The position numbers were made by a program, and so were the translations under genes. Positions 36,996-45,219 of a stretch of 64,000 bases of DNA are shown one piece after another. This stretch comes from Acidimicrobiia bacterium (GTDB lineage: Bacteria; Acidobacteriota; Terriglobia; Bryobacterales; Bryobacteraceae), in assembly GCA_016871315.1 (NCBI GenBank), contig VFZE01000019.1, positions 1 through 64,000 on the forward strand. The letters are read 5' to 3'. The number at the start of each line of letters is the position of its first letter. Within the stretch, counting starts at the first letter, position 1. The notes below the pieces were generated by a model, which made no database searches, was not told the origin of the DNA, and was given only the letters and a program-made list of their open reading frames with translations.

Positions 36996-37489
36996 GCCGC
37001 AGGCTGATCCCATTCGCATGGTCGGCAGCGGTTATGGCGGCTGACCGGGTGAGCAAGCTGTGGGTGCAGGCGACGCTCACGCCGTACGACAGCTGGGTGA
37101 TCGTGCCCGGCTTCTTCAACCTGATTCACACGGAAAACCGCGGCATGGCGTTCAGCCTGTTTGCCGACGCCGATGAATCGACGCGCCGGTTCCTGCTGAT
37201 CGGGGTATCGCTGGCGGTGATGGCGTTCATCGCGGTGATGCTGTGGCAAGCGGCGGCGAGGCCTGCAGAGCGGGTGCAGAGCGCGGCGTTGAGCCTGGTG
37301 CTGGGCGGCGCATCGGGCAATATCTATGACCGTATCGCCGCCGGCGCGGTGACCGATTTTCTCGACGTCTACATCGGCGAGCACCACTGGCCGACTTTTA
37401 ACGTGGCCGACAGCGCGATTACGATCGGCGCGTTGCTGCTGTTGTTGGACATGTGGCGCGGACGCGCGCGGCAGACGGCGGTGGCCTGA
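36992..37489 (+). CDS. lspA: Lipoprotein signal peptidase (signal peptidase II)
   Basis: A 165-residue inner membrane aspartyl protease that cleaves signal peptides of diacylated prolipoproteins. It has four hydrophobic helices and the conserved motifs NLIHTENRGMAFSL, GNIYDRIAAGAVTDFLDVY and FNVADSAITIG. The catalytic pair is most likely Asp122 and Asp140. The start overlaps the ileS stop as ATGA. ileS-lspA is a frequent bacterial pairing, and here lgt follows directly. Confidence 0.95.
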   Translation: MSRRLIPFAWSAAVMAADRVSKLWVQATLTPYDSWVIVPGFFNLIHTENRGMAFSLFADADESTRRFLLIGVSLAVMAFIAVMLWQAAARPAERVQSAALSLVLGGASGNIYDRIAAGAVTDFLDVYIGEHHWPTFNVADSAITIGALLLLLDMWRGRARQTAVA

Positions 37490-37490
37490 G

Positions 37491-38294
37491 ATGCTTCCCA
37501 AGCTGATCTCCTTCGGCGATTTTTTCCTGCCGGCTTACGGGGTGCTGGTGGCGCTCGGGTTTCTGGCGGCGCTGTGGCTGACGGGGCGGTTGGCGCGGCG
37601 CAGCGGACTGGACCCGGACGCGGTAACGAACCTTGGTGTTTACGCGGCGCTGGCCGGACTGGCGGGAGCAAAGCTGCTGATGTTCGCGCAGGACATGGAC
37701 TATTACATAAGCAATCCGCGCGAGATTTTTTCCTTGTCGACGCTTCAGGCGGGAGGAATATTTTACGGGGGGCTGATCGGCGCGCTGGTGGTGGGAGTGT
37801 TGTACATGCGGCGGCAACGGCTACCGGCGCTGGAGACGCTGGATGCGTTCGGACCGGGGCTGGCGCTGGGGCAGGGAATCGGACGTATCGGCTGTTTTGC
37901 GGCGGGCTGCTGCTGGGGCCAGGCTTGCGAGCGGGCGTGGGCCGTGACCTTTACCGATGTGGAGGCACACCGGCTGGTTGGCGTACCATTGGGGGTGGCA
38001 ATTCATCCGACGCAACTGTATGAGGCGGCCGGAGCACTTGCGATATTCGGGGTGCTGTACTGGTGGTTCGGGCGCAGTTCGGGGCCGGGCACGGTGATCG
38101 GGCTATACCTGATGTTGAGCGGGATGACGCGCTTTGCAGTGGAATTTGTGCGGGCGCACGAGCAGGGGAATCCGTTTGGGGGTCCGCTATCGGTGGCGCA
38201 GTGGATTTCGGCGGGGTTGTTGGTGCTGGGGGCGGTTCTCTACAAAAAGGGCCGCACCATGGCGGGCGGCCCAAAGTTGGCTCAGACTGCGTGA
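37491..38294 (+). CDS. lgt: Prolipoprotein diacylglyceryl transferase
   Basis: A 267-residue inner membrane enzyme that transfers diacylglycerol from phosphatidylglycerol to the lipobox cysteine, the step before LspA. The signature GRIGCFAAGCCWG lies at residues 131-143 and QAGGIFYGGLIGA at 86-98. The E. coli essential His in HGGLIG is Tyr here, a known natural variant. It starts one base after the lspA stop, so the two consecutive lipoprotein-maturation enzymes are made together. The next gene is convergent. Confidence 0.95.
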   Translation: MLPKLISFGDFFLPAYGVLVALGFLAALWLTGRLARRSGLDPDAVTNLGVYAALAGLAGAKLLMFAQDMDYYISNPREIFSLSTLQAGGIFYGGLIGALVVGVLYMRRQRLPALETLDAFGPGLALGQGIGRIGCFAAGCCWGQACERAWAVTFTDVEAHRLVGVPLGVAIHPTQLYEAAGALAIFGVLYWWFGRSSGPGTVIGLYLMLSGMTRFAVEFVRAHEQGNPFGGPLSVAQWISAGLLVLGAVLYKKGRTMAGGPKLAQTA

Positions 38295-38298
38295 CGTA

Positions 38299-39807
38299 TC
38301 AGTTGGCGATGCGCAGAATCTCGCTGGCGATGGAGATGAAGGCTGCGTTTAGCTGGGAAGCGTTGGGCGCATAGACGTACATGCCGGTGGGGGCGTTTTG
38401 GTCGTGCACGGTGCTTTGCGGGTCGTTGGCGATGCGCCGCAGCAGGGTATGCTCGGCTTCGCCGGCGCCGCCGAGGCCGATCACGTAGACAAGGGTTTTG
38501 ATGTCGGGGTGGAGTACTTTCTGCCGGATGCGGTAGGCGGCGTGATCGACGGCGTTGATCGCGGCGTTCTGCTGGTTGGTCTGGTCGTTGATCCGGACCT
38601 TGTTGTTGTAGGGGCCGCTGGTGTACAAGCTGATCGATTTGAACTGACCGCCGGGCATGCCGAATACGGAATTCCCGTAAATGTCCTGGTTGGGATAGTG
38701 GGGAATGTCCTGATGCACGTTGACGGTATTGGTGCGGTAATAGCAATCCGAGCTGGTGGCTTTAGGGGACTGCGATTCATAGCCAATGGGATTACTGACG
38801 GCGCCGGGGTCGGAGCTGACCGGCATTGTGCCGGCATTGAATCCCTGCACGCCGCCACGGCCCACGCCGCTCTGCCCGGCGATGAAGCCGCGGTAGAGCT
38901 GATTCACCGGGTTCCAGCCGGCCTGGTCGTACCTGCGGTTGTTGGCCCAATCCCAGCAGTGGCTTTTTCCGGTGGGAGAGGACGTGGTATTTTGGGTCTT
39001 GACATTCCACTCCGCGGTGATGGCGTTGGGGATACCGTCGGTGAAGAACAGGATCACGTTGAGCGCGCCGGGCTCAGCGATGTCCACGATCTCCTGATAG
39101 CCTCGCCAAAGCGCCTGGGCCGAACCGGTCCATCCGTTGCATCCATTCGGAAAGAGCGTGTCCACTTGGCCGATCAAAGTGGGGGAGGAAGTTTTGAAAT
39201 TCTTGTTTGGGGCATAGTCCACGCGCGAGCTGCCGCCGAAGGTGATGAGACCCATTCTGTCGCGTTGATTGGCGAAGAGACTGACAAAAGAGATGGCGCC
39301 GCCTTCGACGTCGTCACAGGCGCCCGCGGTCTGCAGGGAACCGGAACGGTCGAGCACGAGCAGCACGTTCACATCCCTGCGGACGGCTTTTCCGTTCGCG
39401 GCGACGGTGGTTTTCGTCAGCCCCATGACGCGCATGAAGTAGGTGGGAGCATCGACGGAGCCGGTGACGGTGACCGATCGCGATTTGGCCGCCGTCTCTT
39501 CGACCTTCACCACAACCTTGTCGTTGGCGGTTGCCATCATGCCCTTGGGGAAGTTGGCGGCGAAGAACGCTTCCGCACGCTGCTTGGCTGTGTCCTGCTG
39601 CGCCTCAATCGTCAGGCCGATGTGCAGACTGCGGGCGGCGGCCAGGGCCGCGGCGTCGGAAGCGGCCGAGAGCTTGGCCTTGATGGAATACAGTACACCG
39701 GCGTCGATTGCCAGGCCGATGATGGGGATCATAAAGGTCATCATGATCGCGGAGAGCAGAACGGCCATACCGCGCCGCCGCCACTGGCTATTCTTCAATC
39801 GGCTCAT
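38299..39807 (-). CDS. TadG-like protein with von Willebrand factor A domain (VWA paralogue A)
   Basis: A 502-residue membrane-anchored protein. Residues 1-60 are a TadG/TadE-type N-terminus with one transmembrane helix and the conserved GLAIDAGVLYSIKAKLSAASDAAALAAAR. A beta-rich linker follows, then a VWA domain from about 145 to the end. The metal-ion-dependent adhesion site begins DRSGS (Asp153, Ser155, Ser157) and continues with TDGIPN. The VWA carries a long insert with cysteines in CDDVE, GCNGW, HCWDW and DCYYR, all shared with the paralogue at 42330. The domain likely faces the periplasm or exterior. It is last in a minus-strand unit behind two TadE-like genes; whether it builds a Flp pilus is unproven. 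Confidence 0.85.
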   Translation of the reverse strand: MSRLKNSQWRRRGMAVLLSAIMMTFMIPIIGLAIDAGVLYSIKAKLSAASDAAALAAARSLHIGLTIEAQQDTAKQRAEAFFAANFPKGMMATANDKVVVKVEETAAKSRSVTVTGSVDAPTYFMRVMGLTKTTVAANGKAVRRDVNVLLVLDRSGSLQTAGACDDVEGGAISFVSLFANQRDRMGLITFGGSSRVDYAPNKNFKTSSPTLIGQVDTLFPNGCNGWTGSAQALWRGYQEIVDIAEPGALNVILFFTDGIPNAITAEWNVKTQNTTSSPTGKSHCWDWANNRRYDQAGWNPVNQLYRGFIAGQSGVGRGGVQGFNAGTMPVSSDPGAVSNPIGYESQSPKATSSDCYYRTNTVNVHQDIPHYPNQDIYGNSVFGMPGGQFKSISLYTSGPYNNKVRINDQTNQQNAAINAVDHAAYRIRQKVLHPDIKTLVYVIGLGGAGEAEHTLLRRIANDPQSTVHDQNAPTGMYVYAPNASQLNAAFISIASEILRIAN

Positions 39808-39828
39808 CGAGTTTCTCCTCCCGGTACC

Positions 39829-40458
39829 CTAGAAAATGCTTCGTGCATAGCTGCCCGTATGGGGGTAGGAGCCTGGAAAGCTCCAGGAGGGGGCAGCGAA
39901 AAACGATTCCGCGACATAAGCAAGCTCGCCGGGCTGCATGTTGAGCACCCCAGGCAGGCCGGTGGCGACGCATTGGGACTTGGTCAGGTAATCCGTGGGC
40001 GCAATATTGCCGGACGGCTGCAGGATGAGGTTCTCCGGCGGCTTGGCGACGTCGCTTTGCTTGAGGCTCTTGTTGCCGATGACGAGGCGCTGGATGGCAA
40101 CCGATTTTCCCAAATTCGAGCAAGGCGCTCCGTTGAGGTTAGTGGAATTGCATTCGGTGGTCCCGATATGCTGAATCTTGGTGAGGATCACGACGCCGTC
40201 GCCGGTGCCGTCGAGTTTGAAGTTCAGTCCTTCGGCGATCCGCTCAATGATTTTCTGATTCGGTGTCTGGCTAAAATCGACCTGTCGCACGTACATATGT
40301 CCGGCGTCGCGGCTGACCTGCGTGGTTTGAATGCTGCGGCCGAGGGTGAGGCCGACGTTCACCGTGCCCAGCATCAGAGGCACGAGCAGGACGCTAATGA
40401 GCGCGAACTCGACCAGCGTGTTGCCTCGCTTTGACCTGAGTTTTCTCCTGTTGGTCAT
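39829..40458 (-). CDS. TadE-like pilus assembly protein
   Basis: A 209-residue protein with the TadE signature RSKRGNTLVEFALISVLLVPLMLGTVNVG near the N-terminus (one transmembrane helix with the E following NTLV), then a soluble beta-rich part containing two cysteines in TTECNSTNLNGAPC and one in SQC. TadE proteins are minor pilin-like components of Flp/Tad systems. ATG 40458 starts just before the RRK/RGNTLVEFA motif, with GGAGG upstream. It lies between another TadE-like gene (16 bases upstream) and VWA paralogue A (21 bases downstream). Confidence 0.85.
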   Translation of the reverse strand: MTNRRKLRSKRGNTLVEFALISVLLVPLMLGTVNVGLTLGRSIQTTQVSRDAGHMYVRQVDFSQTPNQKIIERIAEGLNFKLDGTGDGVVILTKIQHIGTTECNSTNLNGAPCSNLGKSVAIQRLVIGNKSLKQSDVAKPPENLILQPSGNIAPTDYLTKSQCVATGLPGVLNMQPGELAYVAESFFAAPSWSFPGSYPHTGSYARSIF

Positions 40459-40474
40459 CTCCGATCGTTCCTCC

Positions 40475-40957
40475 TTAGCGTGGCGGGGGTGCGGTCGTTC
40501 CGCCCGGCAACCCCTCCATGCGGTCCGAACTACGCACATTAATGGTGAGGGGAGTGCCTGACCGGAGCAACGGCGCAATCCAGCCCCATTGGAATCCCTC
40601 CACGGCAATCTCGACAATATTGCCCGGCGCATTGGCCATGGTGGGCGCCAGTGTGTCCGGGATGAAGTAATAGATTTTGATCTTGTTGGCGCCGGTAGTT
40701 CCTGCCAGGAAGCCGGAAGCATTCTCCTGCACCACGCTCTTGATGGAGGCGTCATGCTGCATGCCGGGTTTGAGCTGATAGGTGACGGCGTAGCGGACAC
40801 CTTCGCGGACCGCGTGCTGGAAGGTGCTCTTCAAGAAGATGGCGAAGCTAAAGTCGATGATGGCGAAAACCAGGGCGAACAGGGGCACCATGGTGAACGC
40901 CATTTCGACGAAGGCGTTACCGCGCCGCGGCTTCTTGCTGAGTCTGATAAACGGCAT
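40475..40957 (-). CDS. TadE-like pilus assembly protein
   Basis: A 160-residue protein with the TadE motif KKPRRGNAFVEMAFTMVPLFALVFAIIDFSFA (first 20 residues of the motif are the diagnostic part) and a periplasmic C-terminal domain ending in a proline-rich tail. ATG 40957 puts the motif at the usual distance from the N-terminus. ATG 41038 is an alternative with a better ribosome site (AGGAG 10 bases before) and would add 27 residues. It heads the TadE-TadE-VWA unit. Confidence 0.82.
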   Translation of the reverse strand: MPFIRLSKKPRRGNAFVEMAFTMVPLFALVFAIIDFSFAIFLKSTFQHAVREGVRYAVTYQLKPGMQHDASIKSVVQENASGFLAGTTGANKIKIYYFIPDTLAPTMANAPGNIVEIAVEGFQWGWIAPLLRSGTPLTINVRSSDRMEGLPGGTTAPPPR

Positions 40958-41082
40958 TCCGAAACCCCGAATCGATGTACAGATCCACTTTAAATCGGGA
41001 CCCTGAGAGATGGAATTGTGGAGATCCCTCAGGTCCATGGCAGTTCTACTCCTATGGTTCAAAGCAATTCCCCCTATGCCAA

Positions 41083-41618
41083 CTAGTGGTTTTCTCCGAG
41101 GCCGGGCGACGGGGAGAAGTACTCGGCGGCGAGCGCCGGGGCCGGGATTGCGTTTTCCGAGACGCGCCTCCAAGCTTGGAGGGCAGCTTCCAGGTTGCCC
41201 GAGGAGGCTTCGCGTTCGGCGATGGCAAGCCAGGCCGGGCCGTGAGCCGGGTGAGATTCGATAAGCCGGCGGTAAAGCCTGAGGGCGTCGTCGAACTTGT
41301 CTTGAGTTTCCTGAAGGAGCGCAAGATTCCAAAGGGCGGTCTGGTTGGCCGGGTCGAGGGAGAGCGCGCGCTCATAGATAGGATTCGGCGGCCTGGGTGG
41401 TTTCTCCGGTGGCGCGCGCAACCGAGGTTTACCCAGGCGGGGAAGTGGCCCGGCTCGCGCTGCACAAGTTCAGAGCAATGGCGGATGACGAGCGCGAAGC
41501 CGCCCAATGCCAGGGCTGTGGCGCAAAGGCCTTCTTCGACGGAAGCGGACGGACTCCGGGCAGGCTCCTGGGAGAGGTTGCGCGGAACGGAGGGAACAAC
41601 GTGCAGGGCATGACTCAT
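41083..41618 (-). pseudogene. TPR-repeat protein gene split by frameshifts
   Basis: The gene starts at ATG 41618 overlapping the zinc-ribbon stop (ATGA) and reads MSHALHVV to HCSELVQREPGHFPAWVNLG. The best continuation, ARATGETTQAAESY, is in another frame from about 41419. The TPR repeats then resume in a third frame as ERALSLDPANQTALWNLALLQETQDKFDDALRLYRR and on to 41083. The second shift coincides with a 4-base tandem duplication at 41374-41381. The repaired protein would be about 178 residues with at least three TPR units. Sequencing error or true decay cannot be told apart here. Confidence 0.7.
41374..41381. repeat. ATAG tandem 4-base duplication at the TPR frameshift
   Basis: ATAGATAG on the plus strand. 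Removing one unit joins the ATGETTQAAESY frame to the ERALSLDP frame exactly, so it is probably the frameshifting mutation. Confidence 0.65.
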
Positions 41619-42238
41619 GTTCCGGTAGTCTCCAGTGCCGGGGGCAACCCAGACGGTGCCGCCGGCGCGAACGGGCAGGAAAGTGGTATCAACAGCGGCT
41701 GGCGGGTTGTCCGGAACTCGATCGCGGTGCACACGCGAGGGACGCGCGGGGGCGGCAGGCAGGCAGCGGAGGCGGGCCGGCGCAGAGAGGGGTGGGTGGA
41801 GACAGGCTCAGGGAGATGCGAGCAAAGGGAGCCGGAGATGGAAAGAAGCGAACATGGAACGGGAACGGCGGGTTCCAGAACTACTTTGACGGTGGCGGCG
41901 GCAGCCGGCCTTGCAGGGATGCGGTGCGCAGGCAGCGGAACACAATCGGCGGGAACCCGCAAATAGGCCGAGCGAGGTGCGAAGGGACTGGGTTGAGCTT
42001 GCACCAGAGGTCCCGCGGGGTTGGGTGCGGGAGCCCGGGCGTGAGCGGGAGCGGATTGCTCACGGAGCCTGGAAAGTGCCAGTTCTTGTTGCAGTTCAAG
42101 GAAGAGTGCGCGGTGGGCGGCCGAGCAGAATTGATGTTTGGCGAGGCGCTGGAGCATAGCGAGCTTGCGGCCACAGTGGCGGCAGCAGCCTTCGGCGGGC
42201 GAGCCGGGATCCGGGGTGTAGGTGTCAGCAGTCGGCAC
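41615..42238 (-). CDS. Zinc-ribbon-like protein with long proline/alanine-rich tail
   Basis: A 207-residue protein. Residues 18-50 contain CCRHCGRKLAMLQRLAKHQF followed by CSAAHRALFLE, giving Cys19, Cys22, Cys38 and His42 as a probable zinc site; Cys18 is also present. The segment LALSRLREQ after it is helical. This small Cys/His module is recurrent in Acidobacteriota, to my knowledge without assigned function. The remaining 140 residues are low-complexity Pro/Ala/Ser and may be disordered. It precedes the TPR gene with an ATGA overlap and diverges from VWA paralogue B across 91 bases. Confidence 0.7.
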   Translation of the reverse strand: MPTADTYTPDPGSPAEGCCRHCGRKLAMLQRLAKHQFCSAAHRALFLELQQELALSRLREQSAPAHARAPAPNPAGPLVQAQPSPFAPRSAYLRVPADCVPLPAHRIPARPAAAATVKVVLEPAVPVPCSLLSISGSLCSHLPEPVSTHPSLRRPASAACLPPPRVPRVCTAIEFRTTRQPLLIPLSCPFAPAAPSGLPPALETTGT

Positions 42239-42329
42239 AGCGAACCTCGATGCTGCTTATCGGCAAGTGAGCAGAAGATTTTTCTCAAATCCCGCGCGGG
42301 CGCCCCGATAAGGAATACGGGAGGAACCG

Positions 42330-43814
42330 ATGACGCTACGTGCGGGAAGACGCCGGAAAGGACTGGCGATCCTGATTACGGCGCTGATGCTGGGCTTTAT
42401 GGTGCCGATCGTGGGGCTGGCGGTGGATGCCGGAGTGCTGTACGCGATCAAGGCAAGGCTATCGGCGGCCTGCGATGCCGGGTCGCTGGCGGCGGCGCGG
42501 AGCCTGAGCCTGGGCTTGACGCTGGCCGAACAGGAGGCGAGCGCAGCGGCGAGGGCGGGGGCATTCTTCAACGCGAATTTTCCCGACAGCATGATGGCAA
42601 CCACCGGCAAGCAGTGGAGTGTGGTGGTGACGGAATCCAGCTTCCGCACGCGCACGGTGACCGTGACGGCGACGGTGACGGCGCCGGTCTACTTCATGCG
42701 GATTCTGGGCAAGACCGGGGTGACGGTCGCCGCATCCGGCAAGGCATCGCGCCGTGACGTGAACGTGATGCTGATCATGGACCGCTCCGGCTCGCTGCAA
42801 ACGGCGGGGGCCTGTGATGATCTGGAGTCGGCTGCGCTGGCGTTCGTGAACCAATTCGCCAACCACCGGGACCGGCTGGGGCTGATCACCTACGGAGGAT
42901 CGTCGAACTTGGATTTTGCGCCCGCCTATGAGTTCAAAACAGGGCCGGGGAACCTGCTGACCAAGATCGACGGGATCTTTCCCGGCGGCTGCAACGGATG
43001 GACGGGCTCCTCGCAGGGGCTGTGGCAGGGCTATCAGCAGGTGGTGGCGATGAACGAGCCGGGTGCGTTGAATGTAATCCTGTTCTTCACCGACGGAATC
43101 CCGAACGCGATCACGGCCGATTTTCTGGTGAAGACGCAGACGACGACCTTCTCGCCGACCGGCAAGAGCCGGTGCTGGGACTGGCAGAACAACAAGAAGT
43201 ACAACCAGGCGGGCTGGAACCCGGTGACGCAGGTCTACCGCGGCTTCGTCGCGGGCCAAAGCGGGGTTGGCCGCGGCGGGGTGCGGGGTCACGTGGCTGG
43301 ATCGATCCCGGTGAGCAACGATCCGGGAGCGGTGGCCATTCCTCAGGGCTTTTCGGGCTCAGCAAAGGCGATTGCCGATGACTGCTACTTCCGGAACAAC
43401 ACGAGCGATGTGGATGATGACGTGCCGCACTATCCGAACCAGGACTTCTACGGCAATTCGGTGTTCGGCTGGAAGTCGATCAACACCTACTCCAGCGGTC
43501 CGTATGCGGGCAAGGTGCGGATCGATCAGCAGTCCAACCAACAGAACGCGGCGATCAACGCGGTGGATAACGCCGCACAGCGCATCCGGAACAATACGCT
43601 TCATCCCTCGATCGACACGGTGATCTATAGCATCGGGTTGGGCGGGGCCGGGGAGGCCGAGCATGACCTGCTGCGCCGGATTTCCAACGATATTGCCAGT
43701 CCCATCTACAACGCCAACAAGCCGCTCGGGCTCTATGTCTATGCGCCGACTTCGGCGGAGCTGACGGCGGCGTTTGTGCGGATCGCCAGCGAGATTCTGC
43801 GCTACGCGCACTAG
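42330..43814 (+). CDS. TadG-like protein with von Willebrand factor A domain (VWA paralogue B)
   Basis: A 494-residue paralogue of the protein at 38299-39807, with the same architecture. It has a TadG-type N-terminal helix (GLAVDAGVLYAIKARLSAACDAGSLAAARS), a linker, and a VWA domain with DRSGS (Asp151, Ser153, Ser155) and TDGIPNAIT. The insert cysteines CDDLE, GCNGW, RCWDW and DCYFR are conserved, as is the C-terminal GLGGAGEAEHDLLRRI. It is on the opposite strand from paralogue A, so the two flank the TPR/zinc-ribbon genes as an inverted arrangement. Its 3' end overlaps the convergent TadE-like gene by 4 bases. Confidence 0.85.
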   Translation: MTLRAGRRRKGLAILITALMLGFMVPIVGLAVDAGVLYAIKARLSAACDAGSLAAARSLSLGLTLAEQEASAAARAGAFFNANFPDSMMATTGKQWSVVVTESSFRTRTVTVTATVTAPVYFMRILGKTGVTVAASGKASRRDVNVMLIMDRSGSLQTAGACDDLESAALAFVNQFANHRDRLGLITYGGSSNLDFAPAYEFKTGPGNLLTKIDGIFPGGCNGWTGSSQGLWQGYQQVVAMNEPGALNVILFFTDGIPNAITADFLVKTQTTTFSPTGKSRCWDWQNNKKYNQAGWNPVTQVYRGFVAGQSGVGRGGVRGHVAGSIPVSNDPGAVAIPQGFSGSAKAIADDCYFRNNTSDVDDDVPHYPNQDFYGNSVFGWKSINTYSSGPYAGKVRIDQQSNQQNAAINAVDNAAQRIRNNTLHPSIDTVIYSIGLGGAGEAEHDLLRRISNDIASPIYNANKPLGLYVYAPTSAELTAAFVRIASEILRYAH

Positions 43815-44245
43815 CGGGAGCTGTACAGACCACGGAAGGGGAAGGTGGCCTTGGGCTTGCCGCGCAGGGTCTGCTTCCCGGCAGGCAGGTCGAGTTCCAG
43901 ATTCTCGATCCAGATGCTGATCCGGCGGGGGGCGCCGGACACTGTTTGCGTCTCGACCATCACATGCTCGCGGCGTAGTCCGGCAAATAGAGGCATCGTT
44001 GCTTCCTGGCGGGTTCCGTAGAGAACCAGGTTCTGGGCTTCGGTCCGGAGTTGAGCGCCATCGCCATCCCAGTCCGATTCGGAGGCTTGGCGTGCGGCCC
44101 TGTGGACAGCGGCCGAGAGCTGCTGAATCTGAAGCGCGGCAACGGTGAGCTGCACGGCTCCCACCAGCACGGGAACCAGGATCGCGAAGCCGAGGGCGAA
44201 TTCCAGCAAAGCGCTGCCGGCCTGGGAGCGGCGCGTGATTTTCAT
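43811..44245 (-). CDS. TadE-like pilus assembly protein
   Basis: A 144-residue protein starting MKITRRSQAGSALLEFALGFAILVPVLVGAVQL, where the SALLEFALGF portion is the TadE motif on the single transmembrane helix. A short periplasmic region follows. Its start overlaps the TadG-like stop as ATGA, forming a two-gene unit (TadG-like, then TadE). Confidence 0.85.
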   Translation of the reverse strand: MKITRRSQAGSALLEFALGFAILVPVLVGAVQLTVAALQIQQLSAAVHRAARQASESDWDGDGAQLRTEAQNLVLYGTRQEATMPLFAGLRREHVMVETQTVSGAPRRISIWIENLELDLPAGKQTLRGKPKATFPFRGLYSSR

Positions 44246-45183
44246 CGGGAGAGCCTCGCGACGAGGAAGCCGGTTCCGGCTGCGCCGCGCCGGGTGGAAC
44301 CTTGCAGATAGGAGCCGATGAACTCCGCACAGAAGGGTTGGTCGCCTTCGGCCTGGTAGCCGGAGGCGGGGAGAAGAAAAAATGCTCCGAAGCCGGCGAT
44401 GTGGGGTTGTTCGCCGGGCGAATGAATGGCGGCGGCGGCGATCCGGCGGCCGTTGCCGCGGCCACGGGCGATGTAGGAGGCGTAATCGGCGGAGGTGTAA
44501 TCGGCATCGCCACGGACGCGTTCGGCAAGCGCTTCACGCTCCAGCGGGAGGATGCCTTCTGAGCCCTTCACGGCGTCCCCGATTTTGAGCGGACTCGACT
44601 GCCGGCTATCGAGGATCGCGCGGCGGATCAGGGAGCGGTCCGCTGGTCCCAGCAACAGCGGCGCGGGGAAGGCGCCATCGAGTAGCCCGGCGTCGCCGCG
44701 GCATACGTTACCCGCGGCGAGGGAGGGCTGGGCCGCCCACCGCAGAGTGTAGATTTCCCCATGGCGGAGACCAAGGTCCGTGGAGGAAGGATCGTGAGCG
44801 AGGACAGAGTAAGGCAGGAGGCCATGGCCAACCTCCTCTAGGGGAAGCTGGACTGCGGCCGTCTGGGCGGCATGTTTGCCGCTGGAGCGCAGCACTATCC
44901 ACTCCAGGGGAACTTCCATTCTGATCCTTACAAGATTGGCGGTGACTTCGACTGCGGCCAAGGAGCCGGCGAGCCGCAGCGCGGTGGCGCGGGCCCTTTG
45001 AATGCCATCGGGTGAGCCGTCAAGCTCCATCACGGCGGTAAGCGCGGCTGCCTCCAGGGACGATTGAGCCGAGGAGCGGGTGGCAAGGGCGCGGCTGATG
45101 TCGACGGCCACACCCATGGCGGCGAAGACGATGATCAGCATGAGGGCCATGAAGATCAACACCATGCCCCTTCGAGTCCGCAT
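44242..45183 (-). CDS. TadG/TadE-like membrane protein (Flp pilus-associated N-terminal domain)
   Basis: A 313-residue protein with the Tad-type N-terminus RTRRGMVLIFMALMLIIVFAAMGVAVDISRALATRSSAQSS (first 20 residues carry the RRG and helix; VAVD follows) and no VWA domain. The remainder is a periplasmic region with an NVCRGDAG cysteine and a second in PFCAEF. Proteins of this type accompany TadE in Tad pilus loci but also occur in isolated clusters. It is co-transcribed with the TadE gene after it. Confidence 0.78.
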   Translation of the reverse strand: MRTRRGMVLIFMALMLIIVFAAMGVAVDISRALATRSSAQSSLEAAALTAVMELDGSPDGIQRARATALRLAGSLAAVEVTANLVRIRMEVPLEWIVLRSSGKHAAQTAAVQLPLEEVGHGLLPYSVLAHDPSSTDLGLRHGEIYTLRWAAQPSLAAGNVCRGDAGLLDGAFPAPLLLGPADRSLIRRAILDSRQSSPLKIGDAVKGSEGILPLEREALAERVRGDADYTSADYASYIARGRGNGRRIAAAAIHSPGEQPHIAGFGAFFLLPASGYQAEGDQPFCAEFIGSYLQGSTRRGAAGTGFLVARLSR

Positions 45184-45219
45184 CAGTTATCTATCGGCGG
45201 AAGGTGCGGAAAACAATAG

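Noticed and set aside
38250-38280. A GGGCCGC/GCGGCCC inverted repeat at the end of lgt as a terminator
   Set aside because: It lies inside lgt coding sequence with a long loop and no T-run, and can be explained by codon content.
41507-42757. A 416-codon plus-strand open frame crossing the zinc-ribbon gene and the start of VWA paralogue B
   Set aside because: Its Arg/Gly-rich translation has no domain; the minus-strand Cys/His motif and the VWA start codon fit the region better.
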